Shown here: positions 15,085 through 24,221 of the stretch, in pieces
How positions within the stretch are numbered: the stretch's first letter is position 1
Layout of the letters: each line of letters starts with the position of its first letter
Source of the DNA: Streptomyces sp. NBC_00536
GTDB taxonomy: Bacteria > Actinomycetota > Actinomycetes > Streptomycetales > Streptomycetaceae
Direction: 5' to 3'
Length of the DNA: 64,000 nt
Assembly: GCF_036346295.1 (NCBI RefSeq)
Contig: NZ_CP107819.1
Coordinates: forward strand, 8,494,001-8,558,000
Made by a program: the position numbers and the translations under genes
The notes under the pieces: model-generated
Seen by the model: only the letters and a program-made list of their open reading frames with translations
The model's database searches: none
Told to the model about the DNA's origin: nothing

Positions 15085-15484
15085 CGGACGCTGCCGTGAC
15101 CACGGCAGCCAGCAGCAAACCGAGGGTGTCCACCACGATGTGGCGCTTTCGTCCGTTGACCTTCTTGCCGCCGTCGAAGCCCCTGGTCGCGGCTGGCACC
15201 GACGCAGTCGCCTTCACCGACTGGGCGTCGATGACGCCCGCGGTCGGCTCCCGGTCGCGGCCGGCTGCTTCACGGACCCGGTCCCGTAGCCGGTCGTGGA
15301 ACTCGGCCGTCCAGCCTTTGTCGCACCAGCGTCGGAAGAAGGCGTAGATGCGGTCCCAGGCGGGGAAGTCCGCGGGCATCGACCGCCACGTGATACCGCC
15401 CGCGACCAGGTAGCGGACCGCGCCGACCATCTGACGGTGGCAGTAGCCCTCCGGCTGTCCGCCCCGGCCCTCCAGCCAACAAGT
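15085..15484 (-). pseudogene. Truncated IS5-family transposase
   Basis: The minus-strand frame contains WLEGRGGQPEGYCHRQMVGA, ITWRSMPADFPAWDRIYAFF, TAGVIDAQSVKATASV and GFDGGKKVNGRKRHIVVDTL, the N-terminal and first catalytic (ID) part of an IS5-group DDE transposase. After LLLAAVVTAASV the frame runs into unrelated sequence (stop 15023), so the second Asp and the Glu are missing. The element sits inside an epimerase gene and is joined to it in frame. Confidence 0.75.
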
Positions 15485-15745
15485 TTTGACGTTGTGTTCG
15501 AACCCGCCGACCTCGAACGAGGCGGGGACGGACTTGAGCGCGGCCAGGGGAACGACCGTGTCCACGCCGTCCAGGTCCCGTGCGGTCAGCGAACGGACGT
15601 CGCGGACCTGGAGGTCTTGTGGGCGCGGGCGCGTGGAGGTAACTGACAGGTTGTCGAGCGGGCTGACCGTGTGCCCGGCGATGCGCAGGGCCTGGCTGAG
15701 GGCTGACCCGATGAAGCCGGCGCCGCCGGTGATCACGATCTTCAA
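15485..15745 (-). pseudogene. N-terminus of an NAD-dependent epimerase/dehydratase, cut by an IS
   Basis: From TTG 15745 (GGAGG five bases upstream) the frame reads LKIVITGGAGFIGSALSQAL, the glycine-rich NAD-binding motif of extended short-chain dehydrogenases, then SPLDNLSV and VVPLAALKSVPASFE. After about 87 residues the sequence becomes an IS5 transposase in the same frame. The catalytic YxxxK part is absent, and no matching 3' piece is found elsewhere in the window. Sugar-nucleotide epimerase activity is therefore lost. Confidence 0.8.
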
Positions 15746-16227
15746 GGGTGCCTCCGGGGAGGTGCGGGCAGCGTAACGGCCCTGTGCCGTCCGCCTGCTG
15801 CCGTCACCGTCCCGCACGGCGCCCCCGTGCGGGAGTGGGTTCGGCCCTGCTCGCACGCCCTGTCGCCGTGCGACGACAGGCAGTAGTGTCGCGCGTCCCC
15901 GTCAGTGCGCAGGAGTGCGCCGCGTCGAGCAAGAGGCTGCTCAAGAAGTCCGGCGCCCGGCGCTGCGGGCGCTGACGTCGAGCCTGCTCTACAGTCCGGC
16001 ACGCCTGCCAGGCCTTCGGGAGTTCGCCCTGCGTACCGGAGCCGTACCCGCCTGAGCCACCCGAAGCCCTCCCAGCGCCCGGGCACCGGCGCCGCACCGG
16101 CCCTGCGGGGTCGTGACCGCGGCCCCGCCACGTCCCGCATATCCCGTTGGAGGACGGGGCGGGGGTGCTGGTAGCGTCCGTCTGCTGATCGCCAGTCGGC
16201 GACACAGCAGTGTACAAGGGGGGAACA

Positions 16228-17553
16228 ATGGCAACTCGTCGTGCCCTGCTGGCCTGTGCCGCAGCGCTGGCCGCCGGGAGGCTCGTACTGGGCGGCACCA
16301 CGGCCGCGCACGCGGACAGCGGAGTCACCGGCATCACGGTCCAGGAAGCTCACAACGACTGGACCAACAACGGCAAGATCGTCCTGTCCTTGACCGCGCC
16401 GAGCGCCGTCAAGAACGTCAAGGTCAGCCTGTACTCGATGGAAACCCAGCAGACCGTGGCCACGGTGGGGAACTTCGATCTGACCTCCGGCACTGCCGAG
16501 AACGGTACGTGGAAGAACCGCGGGCGCATCCAGTTGCCGGACCTGGGCAGCTACCGCATCGACGTGTCGGCCTCCGACGAGGGCGGCGACACGCTTTCCG
16601 CCGCCGGCGTGGGCTATTTCTACTACGCCGTGCAGACGAACATGAAGGACACGAAGGTCGACCGCACCACGGTCGACTACCAGCACCGCAGCGTCACCAT
16701 CAGCGGTCACCTGATGGGCCAGTGGCCGGGTTCCGGCGCCATCACCCCGATGGGCGGGCTGACCGTGGCGGTCAACTCGTACATGGAGTACGCGGAGGTG
16801 ACGACCGCGGCGGACGGCAGCTTCTCCGCCACGCTCCCGGTCACCGACCAATACCAGAACCGCATCGAGGCGGCCTTCCAGTACGACCCGAACCACGTCT
16901 TCTACAACCAGTCCTCCTCGAAGACCTTCCCGATCACTGTGAAGAAGACCGCCACCAAGATCGTCGAGACCCCGAGCGAGCGGAAGGTCCCGTTCAAGGG
17001 CACGGTGAACTCGACCAGCGCCACCCTGCTCTGGAACTCGCCCACCGGCTGGCAGCCGCTGGCCGGCAAGACGATGGGCTCCAACTCCTTCGGCGACTTC
17101 GTCCAGCGCACCACGGACGCCGGCGGCAACGCGCTCTTCCCGGCGACCCAGCCGCTCTGGAGCAACTCCTCGATCGCGGTCGGCTGGCACAGCGACGACC
17201 TGTTCCTGGCCGACGCCCAGGCGAGCGTCGACATCATGGTCGTGCAGCCCGCCGTGTTCCGGTCTCTCACCGCGACCCGCTCCGATGCCGCGACCGTGGA
17301 GGTCGGCGGCAGCGTGAGGTTCGAAGGCAACTCGACGCCGGGCACGATCCCAGTGAACATCCAGTACTCCGCCACAGGCAAGGGCAGCTGGACCACCGTT
17401 GCCACCGTGCCGGACGCCAGGTGGAACGGTGAGGGCTACGCCTTCTCCACCACCGCCCCGCAGGCAGGGGCGGGTTACTGGCGTGCGACCTACACCGGCG
17501 CGCCGCAGTTCGAGAACGCCGTGAGCCAGGTCGTGTACGTCGCCGCTCCCTGA
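16228..17553 (+). CDS. Secreted beta-sandwich protein
   Basis: A 441-aa protein from ATG 16228 with AAGGGGGGAAC just upstream. It has a signal peptide: MATRRALLACAAALAAGRLV, cleavage likely after AHA. The mature part is made of repeated Ig-like or calcium-dependent-adhesin-like beta domains (GSYRIDVSASDEGGDTLS, TVDYQHRSVTISGHLMG, TRSDAATVEVGGSVRFEG). No catalytic motif or sortase signal is visible. It is probably an extracellular or cell-surface protein of unknown role. A perfect terminator follows. It stands alone between IS-damaged genes. Confidence 0.75.
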   Translation: MATRRALLACAAALAAGRLVLGGTTAAHADSGVTGITVQEAHNDWTNNGKIVLSLTAPSAVKNVKVSLYSMETQQTVATVGNFDLTSGTAENGTWKNRGRIQLPDLGSYRIDVSASDEGGDTLSAAGVGYFYYAVQTNMKDTKVDRTTVDYQHRSVTISGHLMGQWPGSGAITPMGGLTVAVNSYMEYAEVTTAADGSFSATLPVTDQYQNRIEAAFQYDPNHVFYNQSSSKTFPITVKKTATKIVETPSERKVPFKGTVNSTSATLLWNSPTGWQPLAGKTMGSNSFGDFVQRTTDAGGNALFPATQPLWSNSSIAVGWHSDDLFLADAQASVDIMVVQPAVFRSLTATRSDAATVEVGGSVRFEGNSTPGTIPVNIQYSATGKGSWTTVATVPDARWNGEGYAFSTTAPQAGAGYWRATYTGAPQFENAVSQVVYVAAP

Positions 17554-17615
17554 CGGCCCCGCGCGCCGGTCCGCAGCCCCCGCGGCCGGGGCCCGGTCCG
17601 CGAGCACGGCATGAC

Positions 17616-17654
17616 GAAGGCCCCGCCTGCGGTTGGGTTGCAGGCGGGGCCTTC
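17616..17654. terminator. Strong hairpin terminator
   Basis: Perfect 15-bp stem GAAGGCCCCGCCTGC / GCAGGCGGGGCCTTC with a 9-base loop, 62 bases after the secreted-protein gene. It also stands just beyond the convergent gene end at 17692, so it may serve both strands. Confidence 0.8.
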
Positions 17655-17691
17655 GCGTGTCGCGCTGGCCGGGGGGCGGCGGCGCAGGACC

Positions 17692-17745
17692 TCAGAGGCC
17701 GAGGTCGGTGAAGAACTGGTAGCCGGTGGGGTCGCCAACATTTGC
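17692..17745 (-). pseudogene. 3' end of a lost minus-strand gene
   Basis: The minus frame ends ANVGDPTGYQFFTDLGL and a stop, right before the terminator. This is a plausible protein C-terminus, but the gene upstream of it has been replaced by transposase sequence. Family unknown. Confidence 0.3.
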
Positions 17746-17801
17746 CAGGCGAAGCCCTGGAGGAAGAAGCAGGCGATCAGACGTGGGGAGAGGTGGCGGT
17801 A

Positions 17802-18298
17802 GTGAACGTGACCGACACCGAGCGGTACGGGACGGCGACCGCGCAGGCCTGGGACCGGCTACACCCCCGGCTGACCCGCCGGGCGGCATGGGGTGATCAC
17901 GACGGTCCCTTGCCCATCATCGTGGGCACCGTGATCAGGTTGACGGTCGCGAAACTTCCCGGCGCCGGGGTGAACAAGCCCGTCTGGCTCTGGTGGTCCG
18001 GCACCAGAGCCCGCCCCGAGGACGTCGACCGATGCTGGCAGGCCTTCCTGCGAAGGTTCGACGTGGAGCACACCTTCCGCCCGCTCAAGCAGACGCTCGG
18101 CTGGACCCGACCCAAGCTCCGGAACTCCGCCGCGGCCGACCGCTGGACCTGGCTCATCCTGGCCGCCCACGCCCAACTCCGGCTCGCCCGGCCACTCGCG
18201 CGCGACCTCCGTCGGCCGTGGGAACGGCCAGCAGAACCGAACAGACTCACCCCCGCCCGAGTCCGCCGGGGGTTTAGGAATCTCCGCGTGAAGACGGG
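17802..18298 (+). pseudogene. Transposase (IS701/NF041680-like), middle part, interrupted
   Basis: The frame contains DTERYGTATAQAWDRLHPRL, VNKPVWLWWSG, FDVEHTFRPLKQTLGWTRPK and TPARVRRGFRNLRVKTG, the C-terminal half of a putative transposase family common in Streptomyces (from memory NCBIfam NF041680, IS701-like). The N-terminal half is missing. The gene is broken at 18298 by an IS1182-type insertion; its last 51 codons reappear at 21312-21465. Confidence 0.7.
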
Positions 18299-18330
18299 GA
18301 GGCTGTCGCACAACTGCCGCCCGGCAGCGT

Positions 18331-18930
18331 TCAAGACCTTGTTCTGGCCTTGTGATCGAAGAGTTTGTTGAGGTTGTGGACCGCACCGAGGAGTTTGATC
18401 TCGGTGTCCACGCCGTCGTGGCCGCGGTAGTTCAGCCGACGTCCGAACCTCTGGAAGAGTTGGGCGAACCCGGGCTCGATCAGGGCACCCCGTTGTCTGT
18501 ACTGCTCCTTGCCCAGTGGTGTGGCGAGGCGGGCTGCCATCTCGTGCTGGCCACCCCGTGGACCTTCGAGTTTCGCCTCGAAGCCTGCCTGGTGGGCCTC
18601 ACTGGTCACCGAGACAAGGAGTGGAAAGTCAGAGAGTGCCTCGAAGGCTGAGGTCGAGGCATATCCACTGTCGGCGAGCCAGAGCTGGATCGGCTGCTCT
18701 ATCCCGGCGGCAAGGCAGTTGACCTGCGTCTTGTTCACCATGGGGACGAGGGCGGTCATGTCGGACGGGTTGTCTTGAACCTCGATCGCCAGGAGAAGCT
18801 GGCGGCGGGCGCAGGCGATCTGGATGTTGTAGCCCTGGACGAACCCGCCGCGCTTGCAAAGCATCATCCGAGAATCAGGATCGCTGAGCGAGGCCTGAGC
18901 AGTTGAGGAAGGAGCCGGGGCCTTCCCCCG
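18331..18930 (-). pseudogene. IS1182 transposase, C-terminal part
   Basis: The frame reads SLSDPDSRMMLCKRGGFVQG, YNIQIACARRQLLLAIEVQD, then LWLADSGYASTSAFEAL and ends in FQRFGRRLNYRGHDGVDTE and LLGAVHNLNKLFDHKAR. This is the typical C-terminal half of IS1182 DDE transposases (D-G-Y after 'LADSGY', 'NYRG' and 'HNLnKL'). The N-terminal part lies at 20253-21221, beyond the inserted IS3. Confidence 0.75.
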
Positions 18931-18954
18931 TGAAGGTGGGCACGCGGTTATTGA

Positions 18955-19851
18955 TCACGCGGCGAGTGTGAGTTTAGCGGCGTGGTGTCGGCGTTCGTAT
19001 TCGTCGGGGCTGAGGTGGCCGTTGGTGGAGTGTCGGCGGCGGGTGTTGTAGCGGGTCAGCCAGGCGAAGACGGTCCGGCGGCACCTGTCGGCGTCGCCGT
19101 AGTCGGGGCCTCCTTGGAGGGTCTCGCGTTTCAGGGAGGCGTGGAAGCTTTCGCAGGCGGCGTTGTCGGCGCTGGTGCCGACCGCGCCCATCGACCGGGT
19201 GACCTTGAGCTGGTCGCAGATGCTGGCGTAGGCCCGTGATCCGTACTGGGCTCCGTGGTCGGAGTGGAACACCGCTCCTGCCAGCGAGCCGCGGGTGCGG
19301 GCGGCCATCCGCAGGGCGTCGGCGACCAGATCAGTGCGCATGTGGCCGGCGATGGACCAGCCGACGATCTTGCGGCTGAAGCAGTCCAGTACCGTCGCGA
19401 GATAGAGGAACGTCCCGTCCTGGAGCGGGAGATACGTGATGTCGCCCATGAGCTTGCGCCCGGGTTCGGTGGCGGTGAAGTCCCGGCCGAACAGGTCCGC
19501 GACCTGCCCCGATGCCGGATCGGGGACAGTCGTTCGGACGCGTCTGCGCAGACGGATACCCGTGATGGAGAACGTCCGCATGATCCGTGCGACCCGCTTC
19601 TCGTTGACCCGGTGTCCCATCTCGCGGAGCTCTGCGGTCACCCGCGGGGAGCCGTAGGCGCCGCCGGACTCGCCGTGGACCCGGCGGATCTCGTCGGCCA
19701 GGACTCGGTCCTGGCGCTTCCGGGCGGCCCGGGCCTCGGCGCCGGCGAGCCACTTGTAGTAACTGGACCGGTTGACGTCCATGACCTGGCAGAGCCGCTT
19801 CACCTCGTAGGTGGCCCGGTGGTCGTCAACGAACTGGAAGCGGCTGGTCAC
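18955..19851 (-). CDS. IS3 transposase OrfB
   Basis: A 298-aa integrase-fold transposase starting at GTG 19851 in a GTGA overlap with the orfA stop. It has the HTH_21 region (SYYKWLAGAEARAARKRQ, GGAYGSPRVTAELREMGH) and the rve catalytic core: LMGDITYLPLQDGTF (first Asp), AVFHSDHGAQYGSRAY (second Asp), and DNAACESFHASLKRE (Glu). All three catalytic residues are present. Normally OrfAB is made by frameshifting. Here the GTGA overlap would allow translational coupling. Confidence 0.9.
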   Translation of the reverse strand: MTSRFQFVDDHRATYEVKRLCQVMDVNRSSYYKWLAGAEARAARKRQDRVLADEIRRVHGESGGAYGSPRVTAELREMGHRVNEKRVARIMRTFSITGIRLRRRVRTTVPDPASGQVADLFGRDFTATEPGRKLMGDITYLPLQDGTFLYLATVLDCFSRKIVGWSIAGHMRTDLVADALRMAARTRGSLAGAVFHSDHGAQYGSRAYASICDQLKVTRSMGAVGTSADNAACESFHASLKRETLQGGPDYGDADRCRRTVFAWLTRYNTRRRHSTNGHLSPDEYERRHHAAKLTLAA

Positions 19852-20192
19852 CAGTTCGTCTCTCCCGCGAAATACTTGGCCGCCTTGCGGAGAATGTCCC
19901 GCTCGGTGGCGAGCTTGCGCTCACTGGCCTCGAGTTCCGCCACCCTCGCCTCCAGCCGCCGGACCCGCTCGTCCGGATCTTCGGACGGCGCCGCCGCCCG
20001 GTGGACGGCAGCCGGCTTCGTACCCGAGGCGCTGACGCCACGGCGTTCGCGGTCCCGCAGCACCCACTCCCGCAGAGTCGCCCGGTTGATGCCCAGGTCA
20101 GCGGCGATGCTCTTGTACGTCGCCCCGGGTGTGGACTCGTACAGGGCCACAGCATCGGCCTTGAACTCGTCCGAATAGTCCTTCAGCGCCAT
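19848..20192 (-). CDS. IS3 transposase OrfA
   Basis: A 114-aa DNA-binding subunit. ATG 20192 (MALKDYSDEFKADAVALYES) is the family's usual start; an upstream in-frame start at 20249 would lie in the terminal repeat. It has an HTH (IAADLGINRATLREWVLRDR) and a C-terminal leucine-zipper coiled coil (RRLEARVAELEASERKLATE) for multimerisation with OrfB. The stop overlaps the orfB start. Confidence 0.9.
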   Translation of the reverse strand: MALKDYSDEFKADAVALYESTPGATYKSIAADLGINRATLREWVLRDRERRGVSASGTKPAAVHRAAAPSEDPDERVRRLEARVAELEASERKLATERDILRKAAKYFAGETNW

Positions 20193-20252
20193 CGGCGGTC
20201 TTCTCGCTTCCTCCGGATCAAGCAGATCCAGTATCAGCGTGTCCACCACTCA

Positions 20253-21221
20253 GGGGGAGGCCCCCCGGCCTCGGGCTGCGGGCCCGCTCAAGCCATGCCT
20301 GGGCGTTGACCAGCCGTTTCCGTTGCCGGATCAGTACAGTCTTGTGCTCCATCGGCACCGGTGGCCGGCCGTTGGCCCCGCGAAGCCCCGCCGCCAGGTC
20401 CGCACGGGTCCGTTCGGCGTACTTCTCCAGCTTCTTCCTGTGGGCCTCAGATTCTGAGTTCAGTCGCCTCTCCGCCCGAGCCACCATGCGCTCGGCCGCC
20501 TCCACCTTGAGCCGAATCTCCCCAGCCGAGGGAAGAACACGCTCGAAGAGCTTCTGTCTGGCCGCGACCGCCCGGTTGAACCGGTCCAACAAACGCGAAA
20601 ACCGCGGCCACTCATTCGGCACCACGTCGCTGTCCGAGCCTGTTCCCTTTGCCCCCCGTCCCGGCCCACGTCAGGTTGCAGGGATCCGGCCACCATGTTG
20701 TCGATCTCGGCTTCACACTCCGAGATCACACGGTCAATCCGCTGCAGGCGCTGGTTCGAATCACGTGAGGCATTCGCCTCCATCGGAGAGCCGTCCACTG
20801 CAACGGCCGCGAGGTTAAGCAGTCCTTTTTGACGACTGCACATCGCCAGGACCTGCACAAACAACAGCTTTAAAGCCTCCCGATGACGTCGGACGAAGCG
20901 AGCGAGGGTGGAGTGGTCGACTCTTCGGTTCGCGGTGATGATTCGGCATCCCACGTCATCGAAGCAGGCCTGTTCGATCTTGCGGGAAGAGCGGATTCCC
21001 TTGCTGTAGCAGTACAGAAGCAGCGCGATCAGAGCCTGCGGAGGATAGGCCGCTCGTCCCTGACGGTCATCGCGGTAGCTGTCCACGAACTCCGACAAAT
21101 CAAGGTGATCAACGACGTCGAGCACCTTCCAGCACAGGTGGTCGGGTGGCAGCCACTCCCGCACGTCCTGCGGCATCTCAAGCACACGGTTACGGTCACA
21201 CAGGAGAAAGTTCCGCCCCAC
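20253..21221 (-). pseudogene. IS1182 transposase, N-terminal part, frameshifted
   Basis: From GTG 21221 the frame reads VGRNFLLCDRNRVLEMPQDV, REWLPPDHLCWKVLDVVDHL, RAAYPPQALIALLLYCYSKG and VDGSPMEANASRDSN, the N-terminal domain and first catalytic Asp of IS1182 transposases. Between about 20625 and 20690 the frame changes, and coding continues as PNEWPRFSRLLDRFNRAVAA to the IS3 junction at 20253. The gene is thus dead twice: by frameshift and by insertion. Confidence 0.75.
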
Positions 21222-21311
21222 AGATCCAGGCTCAGACGCCCCACAGAAGACCGGAACCGAACATCGGCTCGCACTTGACCACCAGTGGGCGGCAGTTGTG
21301 CGACAGCCTCC

Positions 21312-21465
21312 GGACCGCCCGGCAGCCGCACCGAAACCGTCGCGACCCGAGCCCGGACGACGACCCCCGGGCACGAAGAACAAGCACCGAGCCGAGCACC
21401 ACAACGTCGGCAAAACCGTCAAACGAGCCAAATCGATCAAGGAACACCAAGCCCGCAGAGATTGA
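21312..21465 (+). pseudogene. C-terminal end of the interrupted transposase
   Basis: In frame the sequence reads DRPAAAPKPSRPEPGRRPPG, TKNKHRAEHHNVGKTVKRAK, SIKEHQARRD and stop, the basic tail that normally follows 'RGFRNLR.K.G' in this transposase family. It completes the piece at 17802-18298 across the IS1182 insertion. Confidence 0.7.
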
Positions 21466-21476
21466 ATTTCAAGCTT

Positions 21477-21533
21477 AGGAGTGGTACCTCTTCGCATGAT
21501 GTTGGAGAAGGGCGTGTCGCCTCTACCACTCCT
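21477..21533. repeat. Inverted repeat
   Basis: AGGAGTGGTA (21477-21486) and TACCACTCCT (21524-21533) are perfect inverted copies with a 37-base spacer, just past the interrupted transposase. They may be an IS end or a stem-loop. The rest of 21466-21760 shows no gene. Confidence 0.35.
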
Positions 21534-21760
21534 GCGGTCACCGGGCGGCAGGGGCTGTCCACCGGAATGGGGTTTTCCCCTGGCCGTCCGGACTGGTCGC
21601 CCGGTTGGCGTACGTCGTCGCGGAGGCCAACAGTGAAATCCGGGCTCGGCGCACGGATTGAATCGCGGTTCCGCAGGCACCGGGACGCGGAGTGGCCCCG
21701 ACCTTCCCGGCAGGCGCCGTCCTCGGCGCCGAGTTGATCGCCGCGTCGGGCGGGTTGTGG

Positions 21761-22561
21761 TCAGGCGTTTTTGCGGTTGCCCTGGTCGTCGCAGGGCACC
21801 TCGGAGGCCGGATGGTTCACGGTGTAGTCACGGATTGCCTGGCGTTCGGTCTCCGCGATGGCTGTGGGCTGCACGCTGATGAGGCCGTTGAACGGGCGGT
21901 CGACGTCCCGGATGATGCACAGCGTCGTCGTCAGCAACGCGGTGATCACGACGAGCGTCAGCAGCTGCCCGCGGTTGTTGCGGCGGGGCAGGCAGATACC
22001 GAGGGCGATCACGGTGATGGCAAGGGTGGCGAGGAGGAACCAGAAGATGGTGCTCGGGATGCTGGCGGTGGCCTGGGTGAGCCGTTCCTCCCGCTCGTCG
22101 GAGCGCTTGTTGTCGGCGGCGATCAGCATGCCGAAGACCGGCTTGCCCTCCAGATCGCGGAACGTGTGCCGGAAGTCCGTCGACCACACACTCGGCGCGG
22201 CAGAGCCCTTGCCGTCGACCATGGCCGGCCATTCCTGCGTGCGGACGGCGCGTGCGTAGCAGACGGCGTCGGCCTGGATGCGGCCACGCTCGGCTGCGGG
22301 CGCGTACTCGGCGGTCTCCACGAGCTGGTCCAGGGCGCGTGCCTCACCGCGCGCGGAGACTTCGGCTTTGCCGTAGGAGCCGTTGGCGGTGACCAGGACG
22401 AAAGCGAGCAGTAGCACGGTCAGCGTGAGCAGGGGGCCGACCAGGTCTTTGACGGCCATGCCCGTGTCGTCGTCCTCGTTGAGGAGACGGGGACGGAGGA
22501 AGCGGTTCGCGGCGAGGCCGACGAGCAGGGCGAGTACGGCGACGACGATGACGAGGACCAC
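21761..22561 (-). CDS. DUF4239 (bestrophin-like domain) membrane protein
   Basis: A 266-aa protein with the DUF4239 layout: an N-terminal membrane helix (VLVIVVAVLALLVGLAANRF), a second after a short cytoplasmic stretch (LVGPLLTLTVLLLAFVLVTA), a central soluble helical domain with EVSARGEARALDQLVE, then two C-terminal helices (TIFWFLLATLAITVIALGIC and LLTLVVITALLTTTLCIIRD) and FNGLISVQPTA. Members are widespread in Streptomyces; structure is related to bestrophin channels, function unproven. Monocistronic, with a GGAGGTG-type ribosome binding site. It is unaffected by the neighbouring IS cluster. Confidence 0.85.
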   Translation of the reverse strand: MVLVIVVAVLALLVGLAANRFLRPRLLNEDDDTGMAVKDLVGPLLTLTVLLLAFVLVTANGSYGKAEVSARGEARALDQLVETAEYAPAAERGRIQADAVCYARAVRTQEWPAMVDGKGSAAPSVWSTDFRHTFRDLEGKPVFGMLIAADNKRSDEREERLTQATASIPSTIFWFLLATLAITVIALGICLPRRNNRGQLLTLVVITALLTTTLCIIRDVDRPFNGLISVQPTAIAETERQAIRDYTVNHPASEVPCDDQGNRKNA

Positions 22562-22881
22562 GGCGGGACACCTCCGGGGGAGACACAGGGGAAGACCCCG
22601 GGGTACGGGGCGCCGGGGTCATGTCCCGCGCTGCGCACCGCCCCGAACAGAGGAAACGTCCCCTCGCCCCCGAACGAGTGACGCCCCGTGTGCCAGAAGG
22701 CCCCACACCCCAATGGCCGCCGGCCCCCGGCCGCCCACGCAGCCCCGCTTGCCCAAGCCCACGCGACCGAACACGGCGGGACCGCGCCGGCTGCCCCGGC
22801 CACGTGCCGAGCCGCGCCGGTCGCCGGTCGGAGGGATGGCGGCGAGCCACTCGGCGGGTCCGTCGTGCCGCCTCCTGGGCC
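22562..22881. other. Intergenic, no gene seen
   Basis: About 320 very GC-rich bases between the DUF4239 gene start and the end of the oxygenase gene. No supported ORF, repeat or RNA gene. Confidence 0.4.
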
Positions 22882-23604
22882 TCAGTCGTAGAGGAGGAAG
22901 GCGGAGGACGTGGTCGCTCCCTGGCGGTCGGGTGTGGTGTACGCGAAGTTGAGTACGGTGCGCCGTACCCCGGGACGCTCCAGTGGGGTGACGCGGTGGG
23001 CGGTGAGGTCGCTGCGCAGGAGATATCCGTCGGCCGGCCGGTGGTGCACACGCCGGGTGCCGGGTGCGTCGAGGGCGGCGAGATCACTGCGGCCTGGGTG
23101 GAATTCGAGGAGTCCGCCGTCGGTGGGGCGGGGCGGGGCTTCGAGGAAGAGGACCAGGGCGAGGGGGTAGTCGTCGGTGTGTGCGCCATGGGTGTCGCCG
23201 GGCCGGTGCAGGACGTTCAGGACGTGCCGTTCAACGGGGTCGTGCACGGCGACGACCGTTTCGTCCAACAGCGAGGAGAGCAGCCGCATCAGGTTCAGGT
23301 CCTGGTACGCCTGTGTGATGAGGGGTGAGGTGCGGGCGATGTGGTCTCCGCCGAGGGTGGTCATGTGGCGGGGGCTGTCGTCCATGCACGGCATGCGGAA
23401 GTCCCGCCGCACGGCGTCGGCCTGGAGTCGGCGTGCTTCGCTTCCGAGGTCGGCGAGCCCGGCGGGGCTGATGAGCGAGGGCAGGGGGAGGTAGCCGTCG
23501 GCGGTGAACTGCCGGCGCAGGGATTCCCAGCCTGGGGACGTGGGCAACGAGAACACGGCCGATGCATCCCTCTGGTCCGGGGGGACAAACCCGGCCTCGA
23601 CCAT
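22882..23604 (-). CDS. HalD/BesD-like Fe(II)/2-oxoglutarate oxygenase
   Basis: A 240-aa protein resembling the HalD/BesD family of amino-acid-modifying non-heme iron enzymes. The segment GDTHGAHTDDYPLALVLFLE with GGLLEF matches BesD 'gDtHgwHwGD'. In BesD halogenases the iron ligand Asp is Gly (HxG) to make room for chloride. Here the motif is HTD, so the Asp ligand is present, predicting hydroxylation rather than halogenation. The distal His (LTAHRVTPL) and the 2-oxoglutarate Arg (GVRRTVLNFAYTTP) are visible. The start at ATG 23604 lacks a clear ribosome binding site. Substrate unknown, probably a free amino acid. Confidence 0.75.
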   Translation of the reverse strand: MVEAGFVPPDQRDASAVFSLPTSPGWESLRRQFTADGYLPLPSLISPAGLADLGSEARRLQADAVRRDFRMPCMDDSPRHMTTLGGDHIARTSPLITQAYQDLNLMRLLSSLLDETVVAVHDPVERHVLNVLHRPGDTHGAHTDDYPLALVLFLEAPPRPTDGGLLEFHPGRSDLAALDAPGTRRVHHRPADGYLLRSDLTAHRVTPLERPGVRRTVLNFAYTTPDRQGATTSSAFLLYD

Positions 23605-24221
23605 CTGGACGCCGTGTGCTTCGCCTACCGAAGCGGAGCCAGAGTTCCCACCGCGGACCGCGTCGCCGGCCCGGGAACCCGCGAGCGCACGCGATGGGCG
23701 GTGCGGGTCCGAGGGCCGTACGGGGCGTCCGTACCGCCTCGCCCGCCGAGCCGTCGCGGCGGGCGCTGGTCCCCGCCTTCTTGGCGAAGAGGTCCCGCAC
23801 GCCCGAGCAAGCGGAGGTCAGCGCGCACCCGGCGGAGGAGTGGGGTGTTCGCCGAACCCCCGCAGGATCCGCTTGGCCTGGATTGAGCTGGCACCGCGTG
23901 TCAGAGCGTCGCCTGGAAGTGCAGGGCGTAAACGCCGTCGTACACGGGGCTTGCTCTCCCCGGGTTCCCTGAGGCTCCACTACTCACTCCCGTTCGAGGT
24001 GGGCCGGGGCGCGGCCGACGCCCCGCCGGGGCTGATCCGCCACGAGGTTGTGCGCTCCGGCCTGGAGGGGGGCACCAGTACGCCGGCGGTGGCATCCTCC
24101 CGTTCCACCCAATCGGGTGATCTTGTGTCCTGTGGGGGCTTGGAGCGTCGCCTGGGGGCAGGGTGACCGGTATCGGTCCGTGCCGTGTGGTGGGGCTGTC
24201 CGTGTCGTTGGAGGGAGCGTC
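23605..24221. other. Intergenic with a possible gene tail
   Basis: About 615 bases without an intact gene. At its centre a minus-strand frame ends RASPVYDGVYALHFQATL and a stop at 23901, which looks like a genuine protein C-terminus whose upstream part is gone. Nothing else is supported. The last bases contain GGAGGGAG for the next gene. Confidence 0.3.

Larger units (their letters stand above)
18931..20252 (-). mobile_element. IS3-family element
   Basis: A 1322-bp element whose ends begin TGAAGGTGGGCACGCGGTTA (left) and TGAGTGGTGGACACGCTGAT (right, minus strand). These are imperfect terminal inverted repeats with the family's TG...CA ends. It carries overlapping orfA and orfB and looks intact. 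It split the IS1182 transposase gene. Confidence 0.75.
18299..21311. mobile_element. IS1182-family element, itself interrupted by IS3
   Basis: The element is bounded by perfect 25-bp inverted repeats at 18299-18323 and 21287-21311 (outer part GGAGGCTGTCGCACAACTGC). It lies inside the transposase gene whose two parts flank it. Its own minus-strand transposase gene is split by an IS3 element at 18931-20252. Without that insert it is about 1.7 kb, normal for IS1182. Confidence 0.8.

Noticed and set aside
15742..17607. 621-codon minus-strand open frame
   Set aside because: Shadow of the secreted-protein gene on the plus strand; composition is low-complexity Arg/Gly/Ala and there is no ribosome binding site.
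22344..23189. 281-codon minus-strand open frame between the DUF4239 and oxygenase genes
   Set aside because: Overlaps both genes in another frame and has Pro/Ser/Arg-rich shadow composition.
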